From Pseudodesulfovibrio sp. 5S69 (GTDB lineage: Bacteria; Desulfobacterota; Desulfovibrionia; Desulfovibrionales; Desulfovibrionaceae): a stretch of DNA of 64,000 bases. The stretch covers positions 1,365,501 through 1,429,500 of the forward strand of contig NZ_CP146609.1 of assembly GCF_037094465.1 (NCBI RefSeq). Reading direction: 5' to 3'. Position 1 is the first letter of the stretch; the number at the start of each line of letters is the position of its first letter. Under the pieces are notes generated by a model. It was not told the DNA's origin, searched no databases, and saw only the letters and a list, made by a program, of their open reading frames with translations. The translations under genes were made by a program, and so were the position numbers. Shown here one piece after another: positions 17,483 through 25,520 of this stretch.

Positions 17483-19180
17483 ATGCGCGTGGACAGGCGG
17501 CGGCTCCCGCTCTGGCTGCTTACGGCGGCCCTGGTCTGGTTTCTGACGGGCTTCATCCTGCATCCGGCCCTGTCCACGCTGCTGGTCAGCCTGGCGCCCG
17601 GGGAGGGGGCGTCCGGCGGGGCGGGGCTGGCGCGCTACCTGGCCTTCTTCTCTTCCTCCACGGACCTGTCCGTGCTCTGGAACTCCGTGGTCCTCGGGCT
17701 GCTGACCGTGCTCGCCTGCGGGGTGACCGGCACGGCGCTGGCCTTTTTCGTGCATTATTTCGAATTCCCCTTGCGCGGTGTGGTGGACAAGATCCTGCTC
17801 CTGCCGGTGATGATGCCGGGGATCATCATCGTCTTCGCCTTCGTCCAGCTCTACGGCGAGAGCGGGCTGGTGACCAAGACCGTGGAGACGTGGCTGGGGC
17901 TGGGCTCCCCGCCGTGGGACTTCGCCGGGCTGCCGGGCATCCTGTTCGTGCACACCTACACCCAGTACGTCTATTTCTACATCGCGGTATCCCTGGCCAT
18001 TCGGCACATCGACGGCTCGGTGGTGGAGAGCGCGCGCGCCCTGGGCGCGTCCCGGCTCAAGGTCTTCACCTCGGTTATCCTGCCGTTCCTGGCCCCGGCC
18101 CTGATCACCGCAGCGGCCGTGACCTTCATGACCGGCATCGGCTCGTTCACCGCGCCGAGCATCATCGGCGGGCCGTACAAGGTCCTGACCACCCAGATAC
18201 TTCTGGCCAAGGCCAACAACTACATGGGGCTGGCCGCCGTGCAGGTGGTCGTGCTGACCGTCATCTCGCTGCTCTTCTTCGCCGTGCTGCGGCACTACGA
18301 GCGGGGGCGCATCTTCGCGGCCCAGGTCAAGGGGACGTCCATGCGCCCGGCGGTCGTGCGCAACCCCCTGGCCCGGTACGCCATGCGCGGCGCGGCCTGG
18401 TTTCTGGTGGTCATGGTCGTACTGCCGTTTGCGGCCATCATCCTGCTTTCCTTCGTGGATTCGGCCTCCTGGATGGTCAGCATCTACCCGCAGCATTTCT
18501 TCCTGGACAACTTCGAGGCGGTCTTCACCCGGGCCCGGAAGTTCCGGCCGTTCCTGAACAGCGTGAACATGTCCCTGCTGGCCGCCCTGGGCTGCATGGC
18601 GGTGGCCGTGCCCGCCTCGTTCATCATCGAGAAGACCCGCATGAAGCTGCGCTGGCTCATCGAGTTCCTGGTCATCCTGCCCTGGGCCATGCCCGCCAGC
18701 GCCATCGCCGTGAACCTGATCAACGCCAACAGCACGCCCAACGTCTTCGCCTTCAACGCCATCCTGCTCGGCTCCTATTTCCTCCTGCCGTTGGGCTACT
18801 TCATCAAGTCCCTGCCCATCGTGGTCAAGATCGTCCACGTCTCCTTCCAGAACCTGAGCACGACCCTGCTGGAGGCCTCGTCCAGCCTCGGAGCGAGCCG
18901 GTTCCAGACCTTCAGGGGCGTGGCTCTGCCCATGCTCTCGCCCGGCCTGCTGGCCGGGTTTCTGCTGGTCTTCATCAACAGCGTGGGGGAGTACACCGTG
19001 TCCGCCTTCCTCTACACCGCCTCGAACAAACCCATGTCCATCGCCATGGTCAACGCCATCTTCGAATACGAGATCGGGCTGTCCATGGCCTACGGCACGC
19101 TGCTGTTGGTCCTGACCGGCGCGCTCGGCGGGGTCATCGGCCTGGTGCGGCGCGACGCCTTAGCCGGGGGGGATCGCTAG
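17483..19180 (+). CDS. ABC transporter permease, fused two-domain type
   Basis: A 565-residue inner-membrane permease made of two fused BPD-type halves (about 12 hydrophobic segments). Each half has an EAA-like loop: VESARALGASRLKVFTSVILPFLAPAL in the first and LEASSSLGASRFQTFRGVALPMLSPGL in the second. This is the FbpB/AfuB layout. It completes the binding protein/ATPase/permease set. Its last four bases overlap the end of the convergent HD-GYP gene, so the two transcripts run into each other with no terminator between them. Confidence 0.92.
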   Translation: MRVDRRRLPLWLLTAALVWFLTGFILHPALSTLLVSLAPGEGASGGAGLARYLAFFSSSTDLSVLWNSVVLGLLTVLACGVTGTALAFFVHYFEFPLRGVVDKILLLPVMMPGIIIVFAFVQLYGESGLVTKTVETWLGLGSPPWDFAGLPGILFVHTYTQYVYFYIAVSLAIRHIDGSVVESARALGASRLKVFTSVILPFLAPALITAAAVTFMTGIGSFTAPSIIGGPYKVLTTQILLAKANNYMGLAAVQVVVLTVISLLFFAVLRHYERGRIFAAQVKGTSMRPAVVRNPLARYAMRGAAWFLVVMVVLPFAAIILLSFVDSASWMVSIYPQHFFLDNFEAVFTRARKFRPFLNSVNMSLLAALGCMAVAVPASFIIEKTRMKLRWLIEFLVILPWAMPASAIAVNLINANSTPNVFAFNAILLGSYFLLPLGYFIKSLPIVVKIVHVSFQNLSTTLLEASSSLGASRFQTFRGVALPMLSPGLLAGFLLVFINSVGEYTVSAFLYTASNKPMSIAMVNAIFEYEIGLSMAYGTLLLVLTGALGGVIGLVRRDALAGGDR

Positions 19181-20439
19181 GAACCGGGTTCCACGTAGTA
19201 GGTGATGCGGGTGCGGGGGGAGAGGTATTCGAGCATTTCCGGGGTCAGCTGGGCCAGGCGGATGGATTTCTCAACACGCAGGTCCGGCTCGTCGGCCAGG
19301 TCCACGATGAGCGCCTCCTTCTTGGGCACATCCGGATCGTAGAGCATGACGCTCGGGTTGAGTTGGTTCTTGGGGTTCACGGCCATGACCATGCCCACCT
19401 CGCCGTTGGACAGTTCCACCACGGTGCCCGGCGGGTACACGCCCAGGCAGCGGATGAACAGGGCGAGCAGCTCCACGTCGAAGAGGTGCTTCTGCTGGCC
19501 GAACATGTAGGACAGGGCCAGGTACGGGGTCAGGGACTCCATGGGGTCGGGCCGGTTGCAGTGGTTGTCGTAGGCGTCGGCGATGGCCACCATGCGCGCC
19601 AGCCGGTCGATGCCGTCGCCGGCCAACCCCTTGGGGAAGCCCGAGCCGTCCATGCGCTCGTGGTGCTGGGCCACCACACTGGCCGCGCCGCGCGGGAAGA
19701 CGTCGATGTCGGCCAGCATGGCCGCGCCGTACGCCGGGTGCCGTTCCAGCAGTTCCTGTTCGGGCCGGGTCAGCTCACCGCGTTTTTTCAGTATCTTTTT
19801 GGGGATGCGGTCCTTGCCGATGTCGTGGAACAGCGCGCCCAGGCCGAGCACGGTCAGCTCTTCCGCGTTCAGCCGGGCCTCCTTGCCCACGATCATGGAC
19901 AGCACGGCCACATTCATGGGGTGCGAGTAGGCAGACTCGCCCCGGTCCACCACGTTCATCAGGTGCAGGGTGGACTCGCGGTCGTCCAGGAAATAGTCGG
20001 TCAGGCGGGACACGAAATCCGCCGCCGCCACGGCCGCCTCGGCCTGTCCGGCGATAACGCCCTTGAGGATGTCGTTGAAGGTCTTGATGCAGGTGTTGAA
20101 GCGTTTTTCGCACAGGGCGATGCGCTCCTTCTTCTGTTTCAACCGCCGGGTGCGCTCCTTCTTGACCGCCCACAGCCGGTCGATGACCTCGCGCGGGACC
20201 GGCTTTTCGGCCACGGGAACCCCCTGGGGAGACTTGGGGGGAGCGGCGGGCAGGACATCGGATTTCTCTGGAATGCAGACGACATGGGTGATGCCCAGGC
20301 TCTTTATCAGGGCGATCTGGTCCGCGTCCTTGACCTTGAAATTGCTGAACAGGAAAGGGTGCTCAAACCAGCTGGTCTTTTCCAGCCGGATGAAGACGCC
20401 CGGTCGGAGCTGGTCCACCGAGATACGGATTTCGGGCAT
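19177..20439 (-). CDS. HD-GYP c-di-GMP phosphodiesterase with DUF3391 domain
   Basis: A 420-residue cytoplasmic protein. Residues 1-60 match the DUF3391 domain found before HD-GYP domains (ISVDQLRPGVFIRLEKTSWF). The catalytic part has SHPMNVAVLSMIVGKEA, LFHDIGKDRIP (HD) and QHHERMDGSGFPKGLAGDGI (GYP motif as GSGFP). These domains hydrolyse cyclic di-GMP. The ATG at 20439 follows GGAGCAAAAC and begins the domain. Longer in-frame starts at 20454 and 20514 lack a ribosome-binding site. Its upstream region carries a 7-bp inverted repeat (20508..20530) that could be an operator. Confidence 0.9.
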   Translation of the reverse strand: MPEIRISVDQLRPGVFIRLEKTSWFEHPFLFSNFKVKDADQIALIKSLGITHVVCIPEKSDVLPAAPPKSPQGVPVAEKPVPREVIDRLWAVKKERTRRLKQKKERIALCEKRFNTCIKTFNDILKGVIAGQAEAAVAAADFVSRLTDYFLDDRESTLHLMNVVDRGESAYSHPMNVAVLSMIVGKEARLNAEELTVLGLGALFHDIGKDRIPKKILKKRGELTRPEQELLERHPAYGAAMLADIDVFPRGAASVVAQHHERMDGSGFPKGLAGDGIDRLARMVAIADAYDNHCNRPDPMESLTPYLALSYMFGQQKHLFDVELLALFIRCLGVYPPGTVVELSNGEVGMVMAVNPKNQLNPSVMLYDPDVPKKEALIVDLADEPDLRVEKSIRLAQLTPEMLEYLSPRTRITYYVEPGS

Positions 20440-20507
20440 GTTTTGCTCCGTCATGATGGGCCAACATACAACAACGGGATGTATCCGACAACCGTTAAGG
20501 ATTGAGG

Positions 20508-20530
20508 TAATCAATTAAAACGCTTGATTA
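20508..20530. promoter_or_regulatory. Inverted repeat in divergent promoter region
   Basis: TAATCAA and TTGATTA form a perfect 7-bp dyad with a 9-base spacer, in the 285-base AT-rich gap between the HD-GYP gene (minus) and the membrane-protein gene at 20725 (plus). There is no T-run. A repressor or activator site controlling one or both genes is plausible; the binding protein is unknown. Confidence 0.4.
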
Positions 20531-20724
20531 ATAGTGAATTCATAAAGAATGCGACCGGTATTGTTGAAAAGTGGCGTTCGACGTGCGTATGGAGCCATGC
20601 GGAGCCGAAAAAACGCATCAAAAAGCATTGCCAAGATGCGTGAAATGGTTTAATTCTCAATATACCTGGTGTGTTTTCCACATTCTTTCATGTTGGAAAA
20701 ATTGACTTTAAGGCGGATTACTTT

Positions 20725-21213
20725 ATGCCGAAGAAGGCAGGTTCCGGGAGGCGATTCCCGGTAGGCTCATTGGCCATATTCTTTTTTTTCGTTGCCGTGG
20801 CCGGGCTGGTTTATTTTCAGACGGACCTGTTCCGCCTGGCTTCGCCCAAGCGCGGACTGTCGGGCCTGGTGTCCGTCCGGGGCTCTGTCTCCCTCGAACG
20901 GCTGGCCCTGTCCGAACAGGAAATCGGCATTATCAACCAGGCCGTGGCCCAATACCGCGACACCTTTTCCAAGGTGGACCTGATCGTGGATACCGTGGGC
21001 CATGTGGACAAAATCACCCCGAACACCGTCCTCGTCTTTGCCGTGGAGCTGCAGACCAACGGCGACCTGGTGGTCAAGTCCTGGAGCCGCAAAGTCCCGC
21101 GCGCCAACATAGTCTCCCAGCTGGTCGGCTACATGGGTAAGGCGGCCGGCGAGTACAAGGAATTCAAGCGGTTCCCCGACGTAAAACAGAATTTCAAGAT
21201 CCTCTACATCTAG
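20725..21213 (+). CDS. Hypothetical single-pass membrane protein
   Basis: A 162-residue protein I do not recognise. It has a basic N-terminus (MPKKAGSGRRFPVG), one hydrophobic segment (residues about 14-33, with FFFFVAVAGLVYF) and a soluble mixed alpha/beta domain, probably periplasmic, that contains IVDTVGHVDKITPNTVLVF and ends NFKILYI. A longer frame from 20671 has no ribosome-binding site; AAGGCGG lies before the 20725 ATG. It stands alone, with an AT-rich upstream region and a strong terminator after it. Confidence 0.65.
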   Translation: MPKKAGSGRRFPVGSLAIFFFFVAVAGLVYFQTDLFRLASPKRGLSGLVSVRGSVSLERLALSEQEIGIINQAVAQYRDTFSKVDLIVDTVGHVDKITPNTVLVFAVELQTNGDLVVKSWSRKVPRANIVSQLVGYMGKAAGEYKEFKRFPDVKQNFKILYI

Positions 21214-21241
21214 CCGTCTCCGCCGTTGACGCACGCAGAAA

Positions 21242-21268
21242 GGGCCCGGACACTGTCCGGGCCCTTTT
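21242..21268 (+). terminator. Rho-independent terminator
   Basis: GGGCCCGGAC-ACT-GTCCGGGCCC is a perfect 10-bp stem followed by TTTT. It lies 28 bases after the stop codon of the gene at 20725..21213. Confidence 0.85.
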
Positions 21269-21273
21269 GCGTT

Positions 21274-21500
21274 GCCTCCGGCGGCCGGGGCGCTGCCCTG
21301 GACCTTCCCAAACTTCTTGTGTGCCTTCGGCAGAGGCGTGCGAGTGCCTCGGACCGTGCTGAAAGTTTTGAGAAAAAGGAAGCCTTCCGCGCTATCGCTA
21401 TCCGCGAAGCGGCCCAAAAGGCTTGGGAGGGAAGAGGGATGGAGGTCCGGGGAAGGGAGAAGGGAAGCCCTTTTCAAAGGGTTCCCTTCTCCCTTCCCCC
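21274..21500. repeat. Palindromic intergenic repeat, copy A
   Basis: A non-coding GC-rich block. It begins with GCCTCCGGCGGCCGGGGCGC, has a variable middle, and ends in a long imperfect palindrome (21449-21473 against 21476-21499, one bulged G) built from GGGGAAGGGAGAAGGGAA and its complement. The same modules occur inverted at 59071..59369, including ATCCCTC-type and CTTCTCC blocks. All six frames give low-complexity proteins, so the small open frames here are not genes. Confidence 0.75.
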
Positions 21501-21519
21501 GGCCGCCGGAGGCGCTTTT

Positions 21520-21912
21520 CTACCGCTGCTCCATGTCCTTGAGCAGGATGTCGAGGGCGTTGAGGGAGATGCGGATTTCCAGGAAGGAGTAGAACATGGA
21601 CAGGATCAGGAAGAGCAGGCTGACGCCGAAGAGGATCTGCCCAGCCAGTTCGAACTCCTGGAAGATGCAGATCATGGAAAAGATGCAGGCGAGCATGGAC
21701 ATGACCCCGAAGCCCTGCATGTGCCGGATCATGTGTACCCTTTTGCGCAGGTTGTCGATCTGGGCGAGGATGGTCTGATCGGGCTGCTGCCGATACTGGT
21801 CGTGCAGGGTGCGGATGCGCGCGGCCAGGGACAGGAACCGGTTGGTGAAGGCGAGCATGAACAGGGAGATGGCCGGGAAGAGCAGGGCCGGGGTGGTGAC
21901 GGTCATCTGCAT
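21520..21912 (-). CDS. DUF2721 family membrane protein
   Basis: A 130-residue inner-membrane protein of unknown function. The start MQMTVTTPALLFPAISLFML and the following NRFLSLAARIRTLHDQY are the family signature as I know it. Three hydrophobic segments lie near residues 8-28, 68-88 and 92-112, separated by a charged helical loop, and the C-terminus LDILLKDMEQR is charged. GGAGG-like AGGGGCTCC lies before the start. It stands alone between a repeat element and the sugar dehydrogenase gene. Confidence 0.75.
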   Translation of the reverse strand: MQMTVTTPALLFPAISLFMLAFTNRFLSLAARIRTLHDQYRQQPDQTILAQIDNLRKRVHMIRHMQGFGVMSMLACIFSMICIFQEFELAGQILFGVSLLFLILSMFYSFLEIRISLNALDILLKDMEQR

Positions 21913-22058
21913 GGAGGAGCCCCTTGTCGCGTCCGGGCTGGAGTTCCGTACGGCTGGTTTTATTGAGGTTATTGCATCGGGTCCGGGCCTCCGCGCAGGA
22001 GGCCCGGACCCGTATCATGCTAGCCGATCGGGTGCCGGAAGTAAATCGGCGGCTCGCT

Positions 22059-23210
22059 CTAACGCGGTTCCAGCCGGATCAGCCTGCCGTCGTCCTCGTC
22101 GGTGAGCACGTAGACCAGGCCGTCCGGTCCCTGCCGGATGTCGCGGACGCGGTGGCCCATGGGCAGGTCCTTGTCGCCCAGGACCGTGCCGTTCCGGTCG
22201 AGTTCGATGAGCCGGATGGTCTCGCTGCGCAGGCCGCCTGCCAGGAGATCGCCCTTCCAGGCCGGGAAGGCGTCGCCGGTGTAGACCATCAGCCCGGAGG
22301 GCGCGAACCGCCACTTCCAGACCACGGCCGGGTCGGTCATGCCGGGCAGGGAGTGGTGGTCGGCCACGTCCATGGGCAGGGTGTACTCCTTGCTCCAGGA
22401 CGCCTTGGGCCAGCCGTAGTTGCGGCCGGGTTCGATGCGGTTGATCTCGTCGCCGGTGCGGGCGGCGTGCTCGCTGACCCACAGGGTCCCGCGCAGGGGA
22501 TCGAAGGCCATGCCCTGGATATTGCGGTGGCCCATGGTGTACAGGCCGGGCGCGGCGTCCGGGCCGGGGAAGGCCGGCGGCCCGGCCGGGGTGCCGTCGT
22601 CCTTGAGGTGGATGAGCTTGCCTTGGTGCGTGGCCGGGTTCTGGGCTTGGTCGCGGGCGAGCATCCCGTCCACGCGCTGGGGCGGATTGCCGCCGTCGCC
22701 CACGGACAGGACCAGGGTCCTGTCCGGCAGCCAGGCCAGGCGAGAGCCGAAGTGCTGGCCCCCGGACTTGGCCGGGGAGGCGGTGAAGATCACCTCGGCG
22801 CCGCTGAACCGGGCGCCGTCGAAGCGGGCGCGCCCCAGGGCGGTGCGGTTGGCCGTTTTCGTGCCCGTGGCCAAGGTGAAATAGACCAGCCGGTTTTCCT
22901 CGAAATCGGGGTGCAGGGCGATGTCCAGGAGCCCGCCCTGGCCGTACGCCAGGACCTCGGGCGCGCCGGGGATGGGGGTCAGCCTGCCGTCCTTGAACAG
23001 ACGCACCCGGCCGGGCCGCTCGGTGATCAGCAGGCCGCCGTCCGGCAGCCAGGCCATGGACCACGGGTGGTCGAGACCGGAGGCCAGGGTGGCCGCCCGG
23101 ACGTTCTGCACGGGTTCCGTCCTCTCCGGCGAGAAGTACGGTTCGGCTCCGGCCCGCACGGGGGCGAGGAAGAGCAGGAGAAACGGGACGAAAAGTATAT
23201 CTCGGCGCAT
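22059..23210 (-). CDS. Soluble PQQ-dependent aldose/glucose dehydrogenase (YliI/Asd type)
   Basis: A 383-residue periplasmic protein with the soluble glucose/sorbosone dehydrogenase beta-propeller. A signal peptide (MRRDILFVPFLLLFLAPV, ending ARAGA) is followed by LDHPWSMAWLPDGGLLITER, GGLLDIALHPDF, LVYFTLATG, LVLSVGDGG, HRNIQGMAFDP and SEHAARTGDEINRIEPGRNYGWP, all family landmarks. These enzymes oxidise aldose sugars with PQQ and calcium. A PQQ synthesis gene is not seen here, so the cofactor source is open. The ATG at 23210 follows GGAGG; an in-frame start at 23279 has no site or signal peptide. Confidence 0.88.
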   Translation of the reverse strand: MRRDILFVPFLLLFLAPVRAGAEPYFSPERTEPVQNVRAATLASGLDHPWSMAWLPDGGLLITERPGRVRLFKDGRLTPIPGAPEVLAYGQGGLLDIALHPDFEENRLVYFTLATGTKTANRTALGRARFDGARFSGAEVIFTASPAKSGGQHFGSRLAWLPDRTLVLSVGDGGNPPQRVDGMLARDQAQNPATHQGKLIHLKDDGTPAGPPAFPGPDAAPGLYTMGHRNIQGMAFDPLRGTLWVSEHAARTGDEINRIEPGRNYGWPKASWSKEYTLPMDVADHHSLPGMTDPAVVWKWRFAPSGLMVYTGDAFPAWKGDLLAGGLRSETIRLIELDRNGTVLGDKDLPMGHRVRDIRQGPDGLVYVLTDEDDGRLIRLEPR

Positions 23211-23488
23211 TGCTGCCTCCGGGTCCGTGTTGGCGCGCCGTTCGGGAGGGAGGGCGCGGGTTCTGTGATTATAGCACAAGCAGGCGGATTTGGACAGGCG
23301 GGGAGCGCGGCTGCGTGATCAGGCCTGGAAAGGCTGCTGTGCCGGCGATGCCTGCGAAATTATATCGGCTGTCCGATTATTGTTGCCACGGAAGCGAATT
23401 TGTGCTTTCACTACCGCACCGGTTCTTTTTATTCCCAGGCAGGCGGCCTCCTTTCCCGGCCCCTGTGCAGCAACGGATCAGTCAGGCA

Positions 23489-24412
23489 ATGCGCAATCAT
23501 CTCAATGGTTTTTTTTTCGTTCTCGCCTTGCTCGTCGGCGCGGCGGGCGGGGCCCGTGCGGGAGAGAAGCCGGTGCTCTACTGGCCCTATTTCAACTTCC
23601 CGCCTTATTTCATCACCGCCCCCGGCGCGCAGCCCGAGGGCATGGGCATCGATGTGGCCCGCGCCCTGCAAAAGGAGATGCCCGGATACGAGCACGTCTT
23701 CATCCATGCCAGCCCCCAGCGCATCGCCGAGGAGCTGCAAACCGGGCGGGAGCCGTTCGCGGTCAGCGGGTTGCTCAAGACCCCGGAGCGGGAGGGCCAC
23801 ATCCTCTATGCCGACATCCCGTGCAGGGTGACCTTTACCGTGATGGTCGTCATGCGCCGCGAGGACCTTTGGAGGCTGGCCCCGAACGGCAACGCCTCCC
23901 TGGCCTATCTGGCCGCCGACAAGGGGCTGACCTTCGGCTACGTCCCCGGCCTCAGTTACGACCTCGCCAGACCGTTCGTGGCCCGGTTGATCTCCACCGC
24001 GGGAGGGCAACGCGCCACGACCGCCCACGACGTGGGGCATCTTCTGGACATGCTGGCCGAGAAGCGGATCGACTGGTTCGTGCACGACAGCCTGAGCATC
24101 CGGTACGTCCTCGACGCGCGGCACATGCAGGAGCGCATCGCCGTGGTCAATGCCGAGGAATGCCCTCCGTCGCCCATATTCGGCTATATGGCCTGCGCCT
24201 GGACCGAGGAGGGGGCAGCGATCATGGCGCGCATCAACGGGGCCATGGCCCGGCTGGTGGCCTCGAACCGGCTATGCGAGACGCTCAGGAAGTGGATCCC
24301 GGAGCAGTTGGACACGGTCTTTGAGCGGGCCTACGCCCGGCGCATCCTGACCGCGGCGCACCTGGCCGCCGATGGCGGGGCCTGCTGTCGGGAAGAGACC
24401 GCACACCCCTGA
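23489..24412 (+). CDS. Periplasmic family-3-like solute-binding protein (TIGR02285-like)
   Basis: A 307-residue exported protein. The signal peptide is MRNHLNGFFFVLALLVGA, cleaved near ARA. The mature N-terminus KPVLYWPYFNFPPYF and PEGMGIDVARALQKEMPGYE resemble family-3 binding proteins, and more closely a stand-alone group of periplasmic proteins I know as TIGR02285. No permease or ATPase gene is nearby, so a sensory or chaperone role is as likely as transport. Two adjacent Cys near the C-terminus (GGACCREE) are unusual. A 278-base gap upstream, shared with the divergent dehydrogenase gene, must hold both promoters. Confidence 0.68.
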   Translation: MRNHLNGFFFVLALLVGAAGGARAGEKPVLYWPYFNFPPYFITAPGAQPEGMGIDVARALQKEMPGYEHVFIHASPQRIAEELQTGREPFAVSGLLKTPEREGHILYADIPCRVTFTVMVVMRREDLWRLAPNGNASLAYLAADKGLTFGYVPGLSYDLARPFVARLISTAGGQRATTAHDVGHLLDMLAEKRIDWFVHDSLSIRYVLDARHMQERIAVVNAEECPPSPIFGYMACAWTEEGAAIMARINGAMARLVASNRLCETLRKWIPEQLDTVFERAYARRILTAAHLAADGGACCREETAHP

Positions 24413-24450
24413 AACGAAAACCGGCCGGACAGCGACTGCCCGGCCGGATT
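24413..24450. terminator. Bidirectional terminator
   Basis: CCGGCCGG arms (24421-24428 and 24440-24447) with an inner CAG-CGA-CTG hairpin. T-rich runs flank it: AAAAC before it (T-run for the minus strand) and GGATTCTC after it. It serves the convergent genes ending at 24412 (plus) and 24469 (minus). Confidence 0.75.
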
Positions 24451-24468
24451 CTCAAGAGGACCCGCGCG

Positions 24469-24789
24469 TCATTTCGTCAGGTCCCGCTTCATCTGTTCGT
24501 ATTGTTCCTTGTCGATCTCCCCGGCGGCGTAGCGCCGCTTGAGGATGTCCAGGGGCGTTTCGGCATGGCTCTCCGGGCCGCTCCCGAAGGTGCTCCCCGT
24601 GGAGTTTCCCTTGCCGAAGCTGCCCTTGAAGATCATGGCGACGGCGACGACGACAACGACCAGGAGCAGGATCATGAACCACCCGCCAAACGGCGAATAC
24701 ATCATGTTCATTCCCCCGCCCCAGCCGGGGCCGCCGCCCCCGTTGTACATGGGTTGCTGGGCGGTCAGGAAGAGGTAGGTGTCGGTCAT
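24469..24789 (-). CDS. SHOCT-domain membrane protein
   Basis: A 106-residue protein. A Gly/Met/Pro-rich N-terminal part (YNGGGGPGWGGGMNMMY) precedes one membrane segment (residues about 36-54, WFMILLLVVVVVAVAMIF). The C-terminus is a short SHOCT helix pair: PLDILKRRYAAGEIDKEQYEQMKRDL. SHOCT domains are common at C-termini of membrane proteins and are thought to mediate oligomerisation. It lies 18 bases after a ZraP/Spy-like gene with a similar Gly/Met-rich composition, so both probably respond to the same envelope or metal signal. Confidence 0.8.
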   Translation of the reverse strand: MTDTYLFLTAQQPMYNGGGGPGWGGGMNMMYSPFGGWFMILLLVVVVVAVAMIFKGSFGKGNSTGSTFGSGPESHAETPLDILKRRYAAGEIDKEQYEQMKRDLTK

Positions 24790-24807
24790 GGCGTCTCCTT
24801 CGGGCGC

Positions 24808-25323
24808 TTATTGCTGCGCGCCGCCGTATCCGTATCCGCCGTGGTATCCATGGCCGGGTCCCATCATGCCGGGTCCCATCATGCCGCCGTACATGCCGCC
24901 GCCCATCATGCCCATGCCGTAATAGGAGAAGCCCTTTTCGCGCATGTCGATGAGCATGTTCACGCGGGTTTCAAGAGCCTGGGCGGACAGGGCGCCGATC
25001 TCCTTGGCCAGGGACCGGGCCTGCCCGGCGTCGATCTTGTCCTGGGCCAGCACGGCGTTCAGTTGGGCGTGCTTGGTCCACATCTGTTCGGACAGTTTGG
25101 CGAACTGCGCCTGGTATTTGGCCGAGATTTCCTGGTAGGCCTTCTGCTGTTCCGGCGAGAGCTGGTAGTTGCCTCCGCCATAGCCGGGACCCATCATGCG
25201 GCCGTAGCCGGGACCGCCGCCCATCATGCCGCCGCCGGGCCCCATGCCCATCTGGGCGGATGCGGGAATGCTGAGGAGCAGCACGAACGCCAGTGACACC
25301 AAAGTGATGAATGAATTTTTCAT
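24808..25323 (-). CDS. ZraP/Spy-like periplasmic Gly/Met-rich protein
   Basis: A 171-residue exported protein with signal peptide MKNSFITLVSLAFVLLLSI-PASA. The central helical region (YQLSPEQQKAYQEISAKYQA to REKGFSYYGM, residues about 52-135) has the LSPEQQ motif of the CpxP/Spy/ZraP group. Gly/Met-rich stretches flank it (MGPGGGMMGGG and GGGMYGGMMGPGMMGPG), with His at the C-terminus. ZraP is a zinc-binding periplasmic chaperone, and the Met/His-rich tails suggest copper or zinc binding here (inference). A strong site (TTAGGAGG) precedes the ATG. It is first in a two-gene unit with the SHOCT gene. Confidence 0.82.
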   Translation of the reverse strand: MKNSFITLVSLAFVLLLSIPASAQMGMGPGGGMMGGGPGYGRMMGPGYGGGNYQLSPEQQKAYQEISAKYQAQFAKLSEQMWTKHAQLNAVLAQDKIDAGQARSLAKEIGALSAQALETRVNMLIDMREKGFSYYGMGMMGGGMYGGMMGPGMMGPGHGYHGGYGYGGAQQ

Positions 25324-25436
25324 GGTAAAGCCTCCTAAGGGGTATTTAGGCTGTCACCTTAGCACACTCAGGCGAAATGAGCATTATTATTCCTTCGAGA
25401 GCGTGCGTGTCTCACGCTGGACAGAGGCCCGGCGCG

Positions 25437-25472
25437 AAAAGCCCCCGCATCCAAAAGGATGCGGGGGGCTTT
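25437..25472. terminator. Bidirectional terminator after the GlmS-like gene
   Basis: GCCCCCGCATCC-AAAA-GGATGCGGGGGGC forms a 12-bp stem with AAAA before and TTT after. On the minus strand it ends the transcript of the gene stopping at 25521, about 50 bases downstream of its stop codon. Confidence 0.85.
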
Positions 25473-25520
25473 GGGTCTGCGGATGCGCCGGAAATGGCCC
25501 GGATCGGTCCTGGGGCCATG

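Noticed and set aside
15385..19180. Naming the ABC transporter as a ferric iron importer (FbpABC)
   Set aside because: The family also carries organophosphates and thiamine, and the FbpA iron tyrosines are not evident; left unnamed.
17332..20505. 1057-codon plus-strand frame
   Set aside because: Runs in the wrong frame through the ABC permease and antisense to the HD-GYP gene; Arg/Gly/His-rich translation.
22059..24412. Sugar dehydrogenase and family-3 binding protein as one functional unit
   Set aside because: They are divergent with 278 bases between them and share no known pathway.
24808..25323. Gly/Met-rich repeats as a tandem DNA repeat or CRISPR-like array
   Set aside because: Irregular codon-level repetition inside a coding gene with signal peptide and helical core.
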